DNA of 64,000 bases, taken from the NCBI GenBank assembly GCA_002381645.1, contig DFXE01000017.1, forward strand, positions 48,748-112,747. The letters are read 5' to 3'. Of the stretch, positions 1 to 9,034 are shown piece by piece (position 1 is the first letter of the stretch; each line of letters opens with the position of its first letter). The notes below the pieces were generated by a model, which worked only from the letters and a program-made list of their open reading frames with translations, was not told where the DNA came from and made no database searches. Position numbers and translations under genes: made by a program. Source of the stretch: Bacteroidales bacterium UBA4116 (GTDB taxonomy: Bacteria; Bacteroidota; Bacteroidia; Bacteroidales; Tannerellaceae).

Positions 1-744
1 ATAAGAAACGGACACTTCCATCGGAAGGGCGGTCATCTGATTAGGCCCGTGAACCACATAATCTTCCGGAGGATTATCAAGGAAGGTAAGCGCCGATCCC
101 ACATTTATTTTTATCAGTTCAGCTGTGCGCTCGCCTATCTTCACATTATGCTGACGACGCATATATTCCATAATATCCGCTGTCAGATCGTCGCCTGCGA
201 TACGGATAGATTTATTCGATACTATACCACCCAAGGAGATAACTGCTATTTCAGTAGTTCCACCGCCTATATCAACCACCATATTTCCTTCCGGCGCTTC
301 TACATCTATACCAATACCAATAGCCGCCGCCATCGGTTCGTATATCATATACACATCGCGTCCTCCTGCATGTTCGGCGGAATCACGTACAGCACGAAGT
401 TCTACTTCGGTACTTCCCGACGGAATACAAACTACAATCCGGAGAGACGGCGAAAACCAACGGTTTTTGTTTCCGATCATTTTTATCATTCCGCGGATCA
501 TTTGTTCCGCGGCAAAGAAGTCGGCAATCACCCCATCCCGTAAAGGGCGGATCGTACGAATATTTTCGTGTGTCTTACCGTGCATCTGGCGGGCTTTTTC
601 ACCTACTGCCAGCACTTTATCCGTGCGCCTGTCCAACGCCACGACCGAAGGAGCATCTACTACAATTTTACCATTAGATATAATAATGGTATTTGCAGTA
701 CCCAGGTCCATCGCTATCTCTTGTGTAAAAGAAAATAATCCCAT
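1..744 (-). CDS. mreB: Rod shape-determining protein MreB (partial, 3' end outside window)
   Basis: Bacterial actin homologue that forms membrane-associated filaments guiding lateral cell-wall synthesis. The first 248 residues are present; the family is about 340 long, so roughly 90 C-terminal residues lie beyond base 1. The translation starts MGLFSFTQEIAMDLGTANT, with the phosphate-1 loop (DLGTANT), and continues with VVCIPSGSTEVE and the phosphate-2 motif VVDIGGGTTEIAVISLGG, all typical of MreB. The ATG at 742-744 fits the known N-terminus; there is no Shine-Dalgarno, only an A-rich stretch. It starts 24 bases after the purH stop, so the two are probably cotranscribed. In other Bacteroidales mreC, mreD and penicillin-binding protein genes usually follow, which would lie outside the window. 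Confidence 0.96.
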   Translation of the reverse strand, partial: MGLFSFTQEIAMDLGTANTIIISNGKIVVDAPSVVALDRRTDKVLAVGEKARQMHGKTHENIRTIRPLRDGVIADFFAAEQMIRGMIKMIGNKNRWFSPSLRIVVCIPSGSTEVELRAVRDSAEHAGGRDVYMIYEPMAAAIGIGIDVEAPEGNMVVDIGGGTTEIAVISLGGIVSNKSIRIAGDDLTADIMEYMRRQHNVKIGERTAELIKINVGSALTFLDNPPEDYVVHGPNQMTALPMEVSVSY

Positions 745-768
745 TTGTTTTTTCTAAAGTTTAAAACA

Positions 769-2295
769 TTAATGTTTAAAATGACGGATACCCGTCTTTA
801 CCATTGCTAAACCATGTTCATTGCAATACTCAACAGATAGTTTATCGTTAACCGAGCCACCGGGTTGTATTACTGCGGTAATACCTGCCTTATCCGCGAT
901 TTCCACACAATCGGGGAAAGGGAAAAACGCATCCGATGCCATTACCGCGCCATTTAGGTCGAAACCGAATGTTCCTGCTTTCTCAATGGCTTGTTTTAAG
1001 GCATCAACCCTGGAGGTCTGTCCTACTCCACTGGCACAAAGCTGTTTATTCTTCACCAGTGTTATAGCATTCGATTTACTGTGCTTTACCAGTTTATTGG
1101 CAAACAATAAATCGTTTATTTCCCGGGAATCCGGTTGTTTATCCGTCATCGGCATGAGATCGCCTTCGGTTTGAATACTCAGGTCTTTTTCCTGCATTAA
1201 GACTCCGTTCAACAGGGAGCGGAACTGAAGAGAAGAAGTTTCCGATTCTTTTCTGATAAGGATAATACGGTTCTTTTTCTGCATCAGAATTTCCAATGCA
1301 TCCGTATCATAATCCGGAGCAATGATCACTTCAAAGAATATTTTATTGATCTCTTCCGCAACTTCCTTATTTATGGCAGTATTGGTAACCAATATGCCTC
1401 CGAATGCAGAAACCGGATCTCCTGCTAAAGCGTCTTTCCAGGCATCGGTAACATTTTCACGCGAAGCAATCCCACAAGCGTTATTATGTTTTAGTATAGC
1501 AAATGTTAATTCGTCGAATTCATCAATCAGGTTTACTGCCGCATCGATATCCAGTAAGTTATTATAGGATATTTCTTTTCCATGCAGTTGGTCGAACATT
1601 TCTTCAAACTTACCATAAAACTGAGCTTTCTGATGTGGGTTTTCGCCGTATCGCAAGTGCATGGGTTCATTCACGGCTTTACGGAATGCCGTACCTTCCT
1701 GATTATCAAAATAGGTGAAAATAGCCGTATCATAACCTGATGATACCGCAAATGCTTCTTTTGCAAAGAATCTTCTGTCTTCAAGAGAAGTTTCCGCTCC
1801 TTTTTCTTCCAGTATGTGTAATAACGGAGTATATTGATCCTTGGATGCAACGATCACAATATCTTTATAATTCTTTGCAGCAGCCCTGATAAGGGAAATT
1901 CCGCCAATATCTATTTTTTCAATTATTTCCTGTTCTGTAGCGCCGGATGCTACAGTTTCTTCAAAAGGGTATAGGTCTACAATTACAAGATCTATCTCAG
2001 GAATATCGTATTCCTTCAGTTGTTCTTTATCTGTTTGGTTATCTCTACGGGCTAAAATGCCTCCGAATACTTTTGGATGAAGTGTTTTTACACGTCCTCC
2101 CAGAATGGAAGGATAACCGGTCAGGTCTTCTACTGCCTCGCAGGGCAATCCTAAAGATTCGATAAAACGCTGGGTTCCACCCGTTGAAACAAAACTAACA
2201 CCCTCTTTATAAAGCTTTTTAAGTATCTCATCCAAGCCTTCTTTATGATAAACAGAGACTAAAGCGCGTCTCATTCGCTTCGATGCAATCATCAT
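769..2295 (-). CDS. purH: Bifunctional AICAR formyltransferase / IMP cyclohydrolase PurH
   Basis: Catalyses the last two steps of de novo IMP synthesis: formyl transfer from 10-formyl-THF to AICAR, then ring closure of FAICAR. 508 residues, the normal family length. The N-terminal MGS-like cyclohydrolase domain (about 1-195) shows STGGT and GGRVKTLHPKVFGGIL. The C-terminal transformylase domain has the catalytic LKHNNACG segment, DPVSAFGG, ASDAFFPFPD and QPGGS, and ends in the conserved GIRHFKH. The protein begins MMIASKRMRRALVSVYHK; conserved sequence begins at RRALVSVYHK, so the exact start among the early ATGs (2295, 2292 or slightly later) is not decided. A Bacteroidota -7 element lies upstream at 2324-2331. 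mreB follows 24 bases downstream. Confidence 0.97.
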   Translation of the reverse strand: MMIASKRMRRALVSVYHKEGLDEILKKLYKEGVSFVSTGGTQRFIESLGLPCEAVEDLTGYPSILGGRVKTLHPKVFGGILARRDNQTDKEQLKEYDIPEIDLVIVDLYPFEETVASGATEQEIIEKIDIGGISLIRAAAKNYKDIVIVASKDQYTPLLHILEEKGAETSLEDRRFFAKEAFAVSSGYDTAIFTYFDNQEGTAFRKAVNEPMHLRYGENPHQKAQFYGKFEEMFDQLHGKEISYNNLLDIDAAVNLIDEFDELTFAILKHNNACGIASRENVTDAWKDALAGDPVSAFGGILVTNTAINKEVAEEINKIFFEVIIAPDYDTDALEILMQKKNRIILIRKESETSSLQFRSLLNGVLMQEKDLSIQTEGDLMPMTDKQPDSREINDLLFANKLVKHSKSNAITLVKNKQLCASGVGQTSRVDALKQAIEKAGTFGFDLNGAVMASDAFFPFPDCVEIADKAGITAVIQPGGSVNDKLSVEYCNEHGLAMVKTGIRHFKH

Positions 2296-2323
2296 TTATG
2301 ATTTATATTATAGTTTTAGAACA

Positions 2324-2331
2324 CAAAAATA
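2324..2331 (-). promoter_or_regulatory. Putative -7 promoter element of purH-mreB
   Basis: Reads TATTTTTG on the minus strand, matching the Bacteroidota primary-sigma -7 consensus TAnnTTTG, 29 bases before the purH ATG. No good -33 TTTG at the usual distance was found. Confidence 0.45.
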
Positions 2332-3059
2332 GATAAATATTTCCAATTAACCGGGGCATAAAATAAAAAAACCAAGTAATAATACTTTTTTAGTATCCAC
2401 AACGGATTTAGTATATCAAAATGCTTTTTTGTAATAAAATCCTAAAATTATCATTTTGTCAAAATAACAGTTTAATACCTTCACTATTCGGGCACAGTAG
2501 GAATATGGTTTTCAAATATGCGTTTCTCCCGAACTTCAGGTTTTACAAATTGGTACTTAAATCACTAATTTTAAACCACATGAAAGAACACAAACCATTT
2601 AATCATATACTTAGTTGCAGTGCATGATGGATACATTAAAAAAACCTGACTATTTGTAAGATTTATTTTAACTGTAATTTTTGTTCATTTAGCCTGTAAG
2701 CAAATAACTAAAGTTGTTTTTCCGGATACAACATTTAATTTCAGATACAAGATATCATATGAGATAAAAAAACTTAATGGACTTTTTCTCAAAACAATAT
2801 CGACTTTTTACAAAAACTGTATAGTGTTCTTAACAAAACATCGTACAACTTTTAGAAAGACTTCGTAATGTTATTATTAAAAAACCGTACTTCTTACGCA
2901 AAATTAAATTATTAAATCCCATTTAACCAAAGGGAGTGTTACACGAAACACATGCTTATTAAAAAAAAGAAAGCATAAAAAAGCTTTTTACGACATATTG
3001 CTAAAAGTAATTCCATCAAAAACAATTCTGTTTTTATTATAACTTCTGTACATTTTGTT
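2332..3059. other. AT-rich intergenic region without a convincing gene
   Basis: About 730 bases between the divergent purH and GLUG-protein genes. It is very AT-rich. A 68-codon open frame at 2421-2627 has no recognisable domain or start context and is probably chance. No tRNA-like, CRISPR or strong terminator structure was seen. Confidence 0.5.
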
Positions 3060-3067
3060 TACTTTTG
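3060..3067 (+). promoter_or_regulatory. Putative -7 promoter element of the GLUG-repeat gene
   Basis: TACTTTTG matches TAnnTTTG, 41 bases before the chosen ATG at 3109. It lies inside the longer open frame that begins upstream, which supports the downstream start with the signal peptide. Confidence 0.5.
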
Positions 3068-3108
3068 TTTCATTAATTAAGGGAACATGCAATTTAATTG
3101 TAATAAGT

Positions 3109-4161
3109 ATGACGCGAATATTTATTCTTATAAGTATCTCATTTTTGGTTTTTGTACACCTAAATGCACAAACTGGCTTATGGTCAAAATATGCCGATCA
3201 TTCATGGGATCCTGTTGCGTCGGATTATAAAATTGAGTCTGCAGCACAACTGGCACAGTTGGCCGTTATGGTAAACAAAGGCAATACATTTGAAAATAAA
3301 ACCTTTACACTCATAAATGACATTGATCTTTCCGCTCACTTCTGGATACCTATCGGCGAAGAAAGCTCAACCCCTTTTTGCGGAATATTCGACGGCAATG
3401 ACAATATTATCAAAGGCCTTGAAATAAACAATAATAAGACAGATTATCCGGGAACTTATTCGGCACTGTTCGGACGGCTGGGCGGTAATGCGAGGCTGCA
3501 ATACATTGTTTTAACCGACGGCGAGATTAAAGGCGGCATGGGCGACGGAGCTTTAACCGCCGCACTGGCAGCCGAAGTTTCCACCGATGACGACTCAAAA
3601 CCCATATATATCAGCAATTGTTACAACCACAGCGTAAAAGTAACAGCCGGAAGCGGCGCGAGGGGCGGATGTACAGGAGGACTTATAGCCGCTATCCGGA
3701 CATCATCCGATGCGGAAAAAGATGCGTTTATTTTTATTGAATCGAGTGGTAATAAATCACCCGTGTCGGGTGTCAGTACCAGTAATTTTACCGGTGGAGT
3801 GGCCGGACTGGTATCGGCCGGCAATAGAGCTGTAATCGACATTCGGGATTGTTATAACTGTGCCGATATAACAGGTTCAAAAGAAAGCACAGGAGGGCTT
3901 ATCGGTCGTATGCAGGCCGGCGACAACGGGATCGCCATGCTGACAAACTGTAAATCGTCCGGTAAAATAAACGGGGGCGATGGTTATACCGGCGGACTTG
4001 TCGGTCATCTGAAAGCTACCGGAGTAAACAGCACAGCTAAGATAATTTCCTCTGATGTGGTGAATAAGGAACTTAAAGGAAATGCGGCCCATACGGGTGC
4101 TTTCGTCGGAAAAAACGAAAAAGGTATGTTGGATAACAACAGCGAAGGCCGGAATAATTAA
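3109..4161 (+). CDS. Secreted GLUG-motif repeat protein
   Basis: Probable exported or surface protein. The ATG at 3109 was chosen because it gives a clean signal peptide (MTRIFILISISFLVFVHLNA, cut before QTGLW) and because a promoter element overlaps the upstream extension. About 350 residues remain. After a short N-terminal part (IESAAQLAQLAVMVNKG, then DIDLSAHFWIPIG), it carries repeated glycine-rich turns typical of the GLUG motif: TGGLIAAI, TGGVAGLVS, TGGLIGRM, TGGLVGHLK and TGAFVGKN, spaced about 35-45 residues apart. Such repeats form a right-handed beta-helix or solenoid in adhesin-like proteins of Bacteroidota. There is no lipobox and no obvious C-terminal sorting domain. The stop codon overlaps that of the convergent aldo/keto reductase. 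Function is unknown; adhesion or glycan binding is only a family-based guess. Confidence 0.8.
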   Translation: MTRIFILISISFLVFVHLNAQTGLWSKYADHSWDPVASDYKIESAAQLAQLAVMVNKGNTFENKTFTLINDIDLSAHFWIPIGEESSTPFCGIFDGNDNIIKGLEINNNKTDYPGTYSALFGRLGGNARLQYIVLTDGEIKGGMGDGALTAALAAEVSTDDDSKPIYISNCYNHSVKVTAGSGARGGCTGGLIAAIRTSSDAEKDAFIFIESSGNKSPVSGVSTSNFTGGVAGLVSAGNRAVIDIRDCYNCADITGSKESTGGLIGRMQAGDNGIAMLTNCKSSGKINGGDGYTGGLVGHLKATGVNSTAKIISSDVVNKELKGNAAHTGAFVGKNEKGMLDNNSEGRNN

Positions 4162-5345
4162 GTCAGGAATTCGTCCGGTATTCCGGTAACGGAAGTAATC
4201 GCTGCAACTTTTTTACCCACATCAAATCCTGACGGGCAGGATACCCGGCAAACTTCACATCCCGAACAAATATGCTTATCCAGGTTTAAACCTGCGATCG
4301 TTTCTTTTGATTGTCGTGCATGCTTGTATCCGTAAGCATACATATAGGCACGCATAATATCCGGTATAGGCAGTTTTTCCGGACATTGCGATTTACATTG
4401 TCCGCACTGCTGGCAATACAACATTTCTTTTTCTTTCAACGCGGCAAGGTAATTTGTTTCATCAGGTGTTATTTCCGGATTCTTGGCAGCATCGAGGCAT
4501 TGCTCCAAATGGTCGTAATTGGTTAAACCCGGTATCACGGTGGTAATATTTTTGTTTTGCCATACCCACTTCAGGCATGCTTTTCCGTTGATCTGTATTT
4601 TACCCTCCGCATCCTCCGTACCTCCTGCCATTGTTTTCATGGCAATGATCCCCATCCCCGATTTTACGGCACGTTCGATAGCTTCCTCATTCTCCTTCAG
4701 GTTTTTCATTTTGAAATTATAACTTATCAGGCCTACATCATATACTCCGGTATCGACAGCGGCATGGATAATCTCGGGGTTCTGGTCATGTGAGGAAAAT
4801 CCTACAAAACGGGCTTTGCCTTCGGCCTTTATCTTTTTTAAAACATTCAATATACGGTCGTCTTTGATTTTCTCGGGCATACGTATATCATGTGTATAAT
4901 AGATATCGACATAATCGAGCTTCATACGTTTAAGGCTTATGTCGAGTTTGCTGAGTATATCTTCTTCAAAATTATCCCTTAACGGAAAAGGGAACATCCC
5001 TTTGGTAGACACGCAAAAACTTCCCCTTGGTTTACCCTCGAAAAATTTACCAAGCTGCTCTTCGTTCCTTCCGTTTTGGTAAATATGAGCCGAGTCGAAA
5101 TGATAAATTCCCGATTGGTAAGCTACCTTCAATACATTCTGGCTGTCGGGACGGTCGACACCCATACTTAGAATAGGGATTTGTATACCCGTCTTACCTA
5201 ATGCCCTGACCGGCATAGCATGATCATTGGTTTTCAATTCAGCAGCCAAAACAGATGCTTTAGGAGCGGGGTTAACACATAGTCCAGCACCGGTAGCCGC
5301 CGATATACGTAGAAAAGTTCTGCGGTTGATGTCTTTTCTTTTCAT
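4158..5345 (-). CDS. Tat-exported aldo/keto reductase with C-terminal 4Fe-4S ferredoxin-like domain
   Basis: NAD(P)H-type oxidoreductase of the aldo/keto reductase fold. The ATG at 5343-5345 was chosen over one 33 bases upstream because it puts the twin-arginine signal (NRRTFLRIS, then a hydrophobic alanine/glycine stretch) at the N-terminus. The AKR catalytic tetrad is visible: Asp84, Tyr89, Lys115 and His152 (FDSAHIY, STKG, YTHDI). The last 70 or so residues hold two cysteine clusters, CQQCGQCKSQCPEKLP and CSGCEVCRVSCPSG, expected to bind 4Fe-4S clusters. This AKR-plus-ferredoxin architecture is known in anaerobes; the substrate cannot be inferred. The Tat signal suggests export with cofactors already inserted. 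It converges on the GLUG gene with overlapping stop codons. Confidence 0.88.
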   Translation of the reverse strand: MKRKDINRRTFLRISAATGAGLCVNPAPKASVLAAELKTNDHAMPVRALGKTGIQIPILSMGVDRPDSQNVLKVAYQSGIYHFDSAHIYQNGRNEEQLGKFFEGKPRGSFCVSTKGMFPFPLRDNFEEDILSKLDISLKRMKLDYVDIYYTHDIRMPEKIKDDRILNVLKKIKAEGKARFVGFSSHDQNPEIIHAAVDTGVYDVGLISYNFKMKNLKENEEAIERAVKSGMGIIAMKTMAGGTEDAEGKIQINGKACLKWVWQNKNITTVIPGLTNYDHLEQCLDAAKNPEITPDETNYLAALKEKEMLYCQQCGQCKSQCPEKLPIPDIMRAYMYAYGYKHARQSKETIAGLNLDKHICSGCEVCRVSCPSGFDVGKKVAAITSVTGIPDEFLT

Positions 5346-5437
5346 AGGATCAGACGTTAAGAATAATTGAATCATCAAATATAGCTCATTTTTTCGTACC
5401 TTTGCGCTCTCATTTGCAATTTAATAGGTATATAAAA

Positions 5438-7051
5438 ATGATTACAGTTAATAATCTGGACCTACAGTTCGGAAAACGTATTTTATTTCAGGATGTTAAT
5501 CTAAAGTTCACACCGGGTAATTGTTACGGTATTATAGGAGCCAACGGAGCGGGAAAATCCACTTTTCTTAAAATCATAAGCGGCGAGATGGACCCTACAC
5601 GAGGAACCGTATCGCAGGGACCGGGAGAACGTTTATCCGTATTAAGCCAGGACCACTTTGCTTTCGACGAATATACGGTGCTCGATACCGTCCTCATGGG
5701 CCATTCCAGCCTTTGGGAGGTGATGAGCGAGAAAAACGCACTATATGCCAAACCCGATTTTAGTGACGCCGACGGAATCCGTGTGTCTGAACTGGAAGAG
5801 AAGTTTGCGGAAATGGAAGGTTGGAATGCTGAGAGCGACGCGGCAAGCTTATTAAGCGGATTAGGTATAAAAGAAGAACTTCATTATACCTTGATGCGCG
5901 ACCTGAGCGGGAAACAAAAAGTACGTGTTTTACTGGCAAGGGCGCTTTTCGGACAACCGGATAATCTGTTGCTCGATGAGCCTACCAACGATCTCGACCT
6001 TGAAACGGTAAGCTGGCTGGAGAATTATCTGGCTAATTTCGAACATACGGTATTAGTAGTAAGTCACGACCGTCACTTCCTCGATTCTGTTTGTACGCAT
6101 ACCGTGGATATCGATTTTAATAAACTTCAGTTATTTGCCGGAAATTACAGTTTCTGGTATGAATCAAGCCAATTGGCGCTTCGTCAGCAACAGCAACAGA
6201 ATAAGAAAGCTGAAGAGAAAAAGAAGGAACTGGAAGAATTTATCCGTCGTTTCAGTGCCAATGTAGCCAAATCGAAACAGACGACAAGCCGGAAGAAGAT
6301 GATCGAGAAATTGAACATCGAAGAGATAAAGCCATCTTCCCGCCGTTATCCGGGTATTATCTTTACTCCTTCCCGCGAACCGGGTAATCAGATTCTGGAA
6401 GTAAAAGGATTAACAAAGAGTATTGAAGGGCAGATCCTTTTTCAGGACCTTAATTTCAACGTCGAAAAAGACGATAAGATTGTGTTCATAAGCCGCGACC
6501 CGCGTTCTATGACAGCCCTGTTCCAGATACTTAATGAAGAGGAACAGGCAGATTCGGGTACGTTCCAATGGGGACAAACCATCACGACAGCTTATCTGCC
6601 GCTCGATAATGCAAAGTATTTCAATTCCGATTACAACCTGATCGAATGGCTGAGCCAGTTTGCTGCGGATACGAATGAAGTGTATTTAAAAGGTTTTCTG
6701 GGACGTATGTTATTTTCCGGAGAGGAATTATTGAAAAAGGTAAGTGTGCTTTCGGGAGGCGAAAAGATGCGTTGTATGATTTCGCGTATGATGCTTAAAG
6801 ATGCGAATACGCTTATACTAGATACTCCTACGAACCATCTCGACCTTGAGTCGATCCAGGCTTTTAATAACACTCTGCAAACCTTTAAGGGAAATGTACT
6901 TTTCTCCAGTCATGACCATGAGTTTATTCAGACAGTGGCCAACCGGATCATTGAACTCACACCTAAAGGTATTATCGATAAGATGATGGAATACGATGAT
7001 TATATTTCCGATCCGGTAATCGCCGGTCTTCGCGAAAAACTATATTCTTAA
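5438..7051 (+). CDS. ABC-F family ATPase (YbiT-like) with degenerate second Walker A
   Basis: Soluble tandem-ABC protein without membrane domains, a ribosome-associated translation-factor type resembling E. coli YbiT. The start at 5438 (MITVNNLDLQFGKRILF) fits the family N-terminus; the frame extends 12 codons upstream without homology. NBD1 has Walker A GANGAGKST (34-42), signature LSGKQKVR, Walker B LLLDEPTNDLD and SHDRHFLD. A charged linker follows (about 240-295), including the family-typical RRFSANVAKSKQTTSRKK. NBD2 keeps LSGGEKMR (about 438), LDTPTNHLD and SSHDHEF, but its Walker A position reads SRDPRSMTA (about 352-360), with no GxxGxGKS/T. Walker B residue Glu is also replaced (LDTPTN). 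So NBD2 probably cannot hydrolyse ATP. The LtaS-like gene follows 17 bases downstream, probably in the same operon. Confidence 0.92.
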   Translation: MITVNNLDLQFGKRILFQDVNLKFTPGNCYGIIGANGAGKSTFLKIISGEMDPTRGTVSQGPGERLSVLSQDHFAFDEYTVLDTVLMGHSSLWEVMSEKNALYAKPDFSDADGIRVSELEEKFAEMEGWNAESDAASLLSGLGIKEELHYTLMRDLSGKQKVRVLLARALFGQPDNLLLDEPTNDLDLETVSWLENYLANFEHTVLVVSHDRHFLDSVCTHTVDIDFNKLQLFAGNYSFWYESSQLALRQQQQQNKKAEEKKKELEEFIRRFSANVAKSKQTTSRKKMIEKLNIEEIKPSSRRYPGIIFTPSREPGNQILEVKGLTKSIEGQILFQDLNFNVEKDDKIVFISRDPRSMTALFQILNEEEQADSGTFQWGQTITTAYLPLDNAKYFNSDYNLIEWLSQFAADTNEVYLKGFLGRMLFSGEELLKKVSVLSGGEKMRCMISRMMLKDANTLILDTPTNHLDLESIQAFNNTLQTFKGNVLFSSHDHEFIQTVANRIIELTPKGIIDKMMEYDDYISDPVIAGLREKLYS

Positions 7052-7068
7052 ACAAACGTTTATTTACC

Positions 7069-8910
7069 ATGAAGAAAAGACTACTCTTTGTTATTGCTGT
7101 TTTCGTTACATGGCTGCCATTACTTGCCATACAAAAACCAATATTTATGCTGTATCATCAGACGATGGCAGAAGGGTATTCTTTTCCGGAATGGATGAAT
7201 GTGGTGTTACACGGATTGAAATTAGATGCCACAATCGCCGGTTATCTCACAGCCATTCCTTTGCTTCTTACTATTATTTCGGTTTGGTTTCCCAGCAGGC
7301 ACTTCCGCAAAATCCTGAAATATTATTTCGGATTAATAGCAGCTATCGTATCTGCCATTTTTGCCGTAGATGTTGCCCTGTATTCTTTCTGGGGATTCCG
7401 GATCGATGCTACAGTTTTCTTTTATATGCAATCTCCGGGTGACGCAATGGCAAGTGTGCCGGTAGGATTGTTTTTCCGCCAGATTATCCTTTTCCTGGCA
7501 TATACTTTTCTGATCAGTTGGGTGTTTAACCGTTTTATTGTTCCGATGTTACCCGATACCCCTGTAAAAAAACGCATACTGGGTACAATAGCTTTCATCC
7601 TGCTCGGAGGCATCCTTTTTATTCCTATCCGGGGTGGTGTAACTACTTCTACCGCCAATGTGGGTATGGTTTATTTCAGTAATAAACAATTTTTGAACCA
7701 TTCGGCTATCAACCCTGTTTTCAGCCTTATCGCATCGCTTTCAAAACAACAGGATTTTGCTGCACAATTCAACTTTTTTCCGGAAGAAGAGCGGAAAGAA
7801 TTATTTGAGTCCTTAGTTACTCCTGTGCATAGAAACGATTCCATACAAAATAACCAAACACTGTTAAACACTGACCGCCCCAATATTCTGATCATTTTAC
7901 TCGAAAGCTTTTCGGCAAACACCATTGGTGTATTAGGCGGTGAACCGGAAGTAACGCCGAACCTGAACCGGCTAAGTAAAGAAGGAATATTATTCACCAA
8001 TTTCTATGCTAACTCCTTTCGTACAGACAGGGGATTAGTTTCGATACTGAACGGTTATCCGGCTCAACCCACCACTTCCATTATGAAATATCCTCCGAAA
8101 AGCCAGACATTACCTTCCATATCCAAAAGCCTTATAAAAGAAGGTTATACAGCCGACATGCTGTATGGAGGTGATATTAACTTTACAAACATGCAAAGCT
8201 ATTTCTTTAGCTCAGGTTACAGTAAAATAGTAGCAGACCGTGATTTCCCGTTAAGCAGCAGGTTAAGTAAATGGGGGGCAAACGACGATATTACTTTCAA
8301 TTATCTTTACCAGTCACTAAAAGGGAAAGATAACCGTCCGCCCTGGCTAACAACCTTTCTTACATTAAGCAGCCATGAACCTTTTGAAGTTCCTTATCAA
8401 CGGCTTGAAAATCCTTACCTTAACTCTGTTGCATTCACCGACAGTTGCCTGGGTGATTTTGTCAACAAAATTAAAGCAACTCCCGTATGGGACAATCTTT
8501 TAATTATAATGGTTGCCGACCACGGTTTCAGATATCCCGAAAATTTGAATGAATATGAGCCTTCACGTTTTCACATCCCTATGCTTTGGATCGGAGGCGC
8601 TGTAAAACAAGCTTCCGAGGTGGAAACAATCGGTAGCCAGATTGATCTGCCGGCCACACTGTTAAGCCAATTAAATTTACCTCATAACGAATTTACTTTC
8701 AGCAAAGATTTATTCGATCCCGATTATCCTGAATATGCATATTACTCCTTTTATAACGGATTTGGATTTATGGATAACACAGGTATATCCGCATATGACA
8801 ACGACAGTAATAAACCACTTATTGAAGATCCCATGGAAGGAAGCGCAAAACGTTTAAATAACGGAAAGGCATTATTGCAAACGCTTTATGACGATTTAGG
8901 AACAAGATAA
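7069..8910 (+). CDS. LTA synthase family membrane protein (sulfatase-fold transferase)
   Basis: Membrane-anchored member of the alkaline-phosphatase/sulfatase superfamily, LtaS/MdoB-like, probably transferring a phospho-alcohol group to an envelope glycan or lipid. 613 residues. About five transmembrane helices occupy residues 1-190; the extracytoplasmic catalytic domain starts at DRPNILIILLES. Expected metal and catalytic positions are present: Glu279 in LLESFSAN, Thr319 in FRTDRG (the usual nucleophile) and VADHGF later on. VTPNLNRLSKEGILFTNFYANS is typical of the family. A Gram-negative has no lipoteichoic acid, so the product is not LTA itself; phosphoglycerol or phosphoethanolamine modification is possible. 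Cotranscription with the ABC-F gene is likely, with no functional link apparent. Confidence 0.9.
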   Translation: MKKRLLFVIAVFVTWLPLLAIQKPIFMLYHQTMAEGYSFPEWMNVVLHGLKLDATIAGYLTAIPLLLTIISVWFPSRHFRKILKYYFGLIAAIVSAIFAVDVALYSFWGFRIDATVFFYMQSPGDAMASVPVGLFFRQIILFLAYTFLISWVFNRFIVPMLPDTPVKKRILGTIAFILLGGILFIPIRGGVTTSTANVGMVYFSNKQFLNHSAINPVFSLIASLSKQQDFAAQFNFFPEEERKELFESLVTPVHRNDSIQNNQTLLNTDRPNILIILLESFSANTIGVLGGEPEVTPNLNRLSKEGILFTNFYANSFRTDRGLVSILNGYPAQPTTSIMKYPPKSQTLPSISKSLIKEGYTADMLYGGDINFTNMQSYFFSSGYSKIVADRDFPLSSRLSKWGANDDITFNYLYQSLKGKDNRPPWLTTFLTLSSHEPFEVPYQRLENPYLNSVAFTDSCLGDFVNKIKATPVWDNLLIIMVADHGFRYPENLNEYEPSRFHIPMLWIGGAVKQASEVETIGSQIDLPATLLSQLNLPHNEFTFSKDLFDPDYPEYAYYSFYNGFGFMDNTGISAYDNDSNKPLIEDPMEGSAKRLNNGKALLQTLYDDLGTR

Positions 8911-9034
8911 TATTAATCCTTATCTATCAATATTTTTTATTACTTTATAAATGCGGTTTATATCTTGTAAACCGTACCTGAACTTTATATCCTGTTAATT
9001 GTTTTAATAATAAAATAATATAGGAGAACGACTT

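Noticed and set aside
49..543. 164-codon plus-strand open frame
   Set aside because: It lies wholly opposite mreB, whose minus-strand translation is clearly conserved; composition is typical of an antisense shadow.
2421..2627. Short open frame in the purH-GLUG gap
   Set aside because: Low-complexity, AT-rich, no domain, no promoter or conserved start; likely chance.
8954..8974. Terminator after the LtaS-like gene
   Set aside because: A 7-bp stem CGGTTTA/TAAACCG exists but without a following T tract; too weak to list as a terminator.
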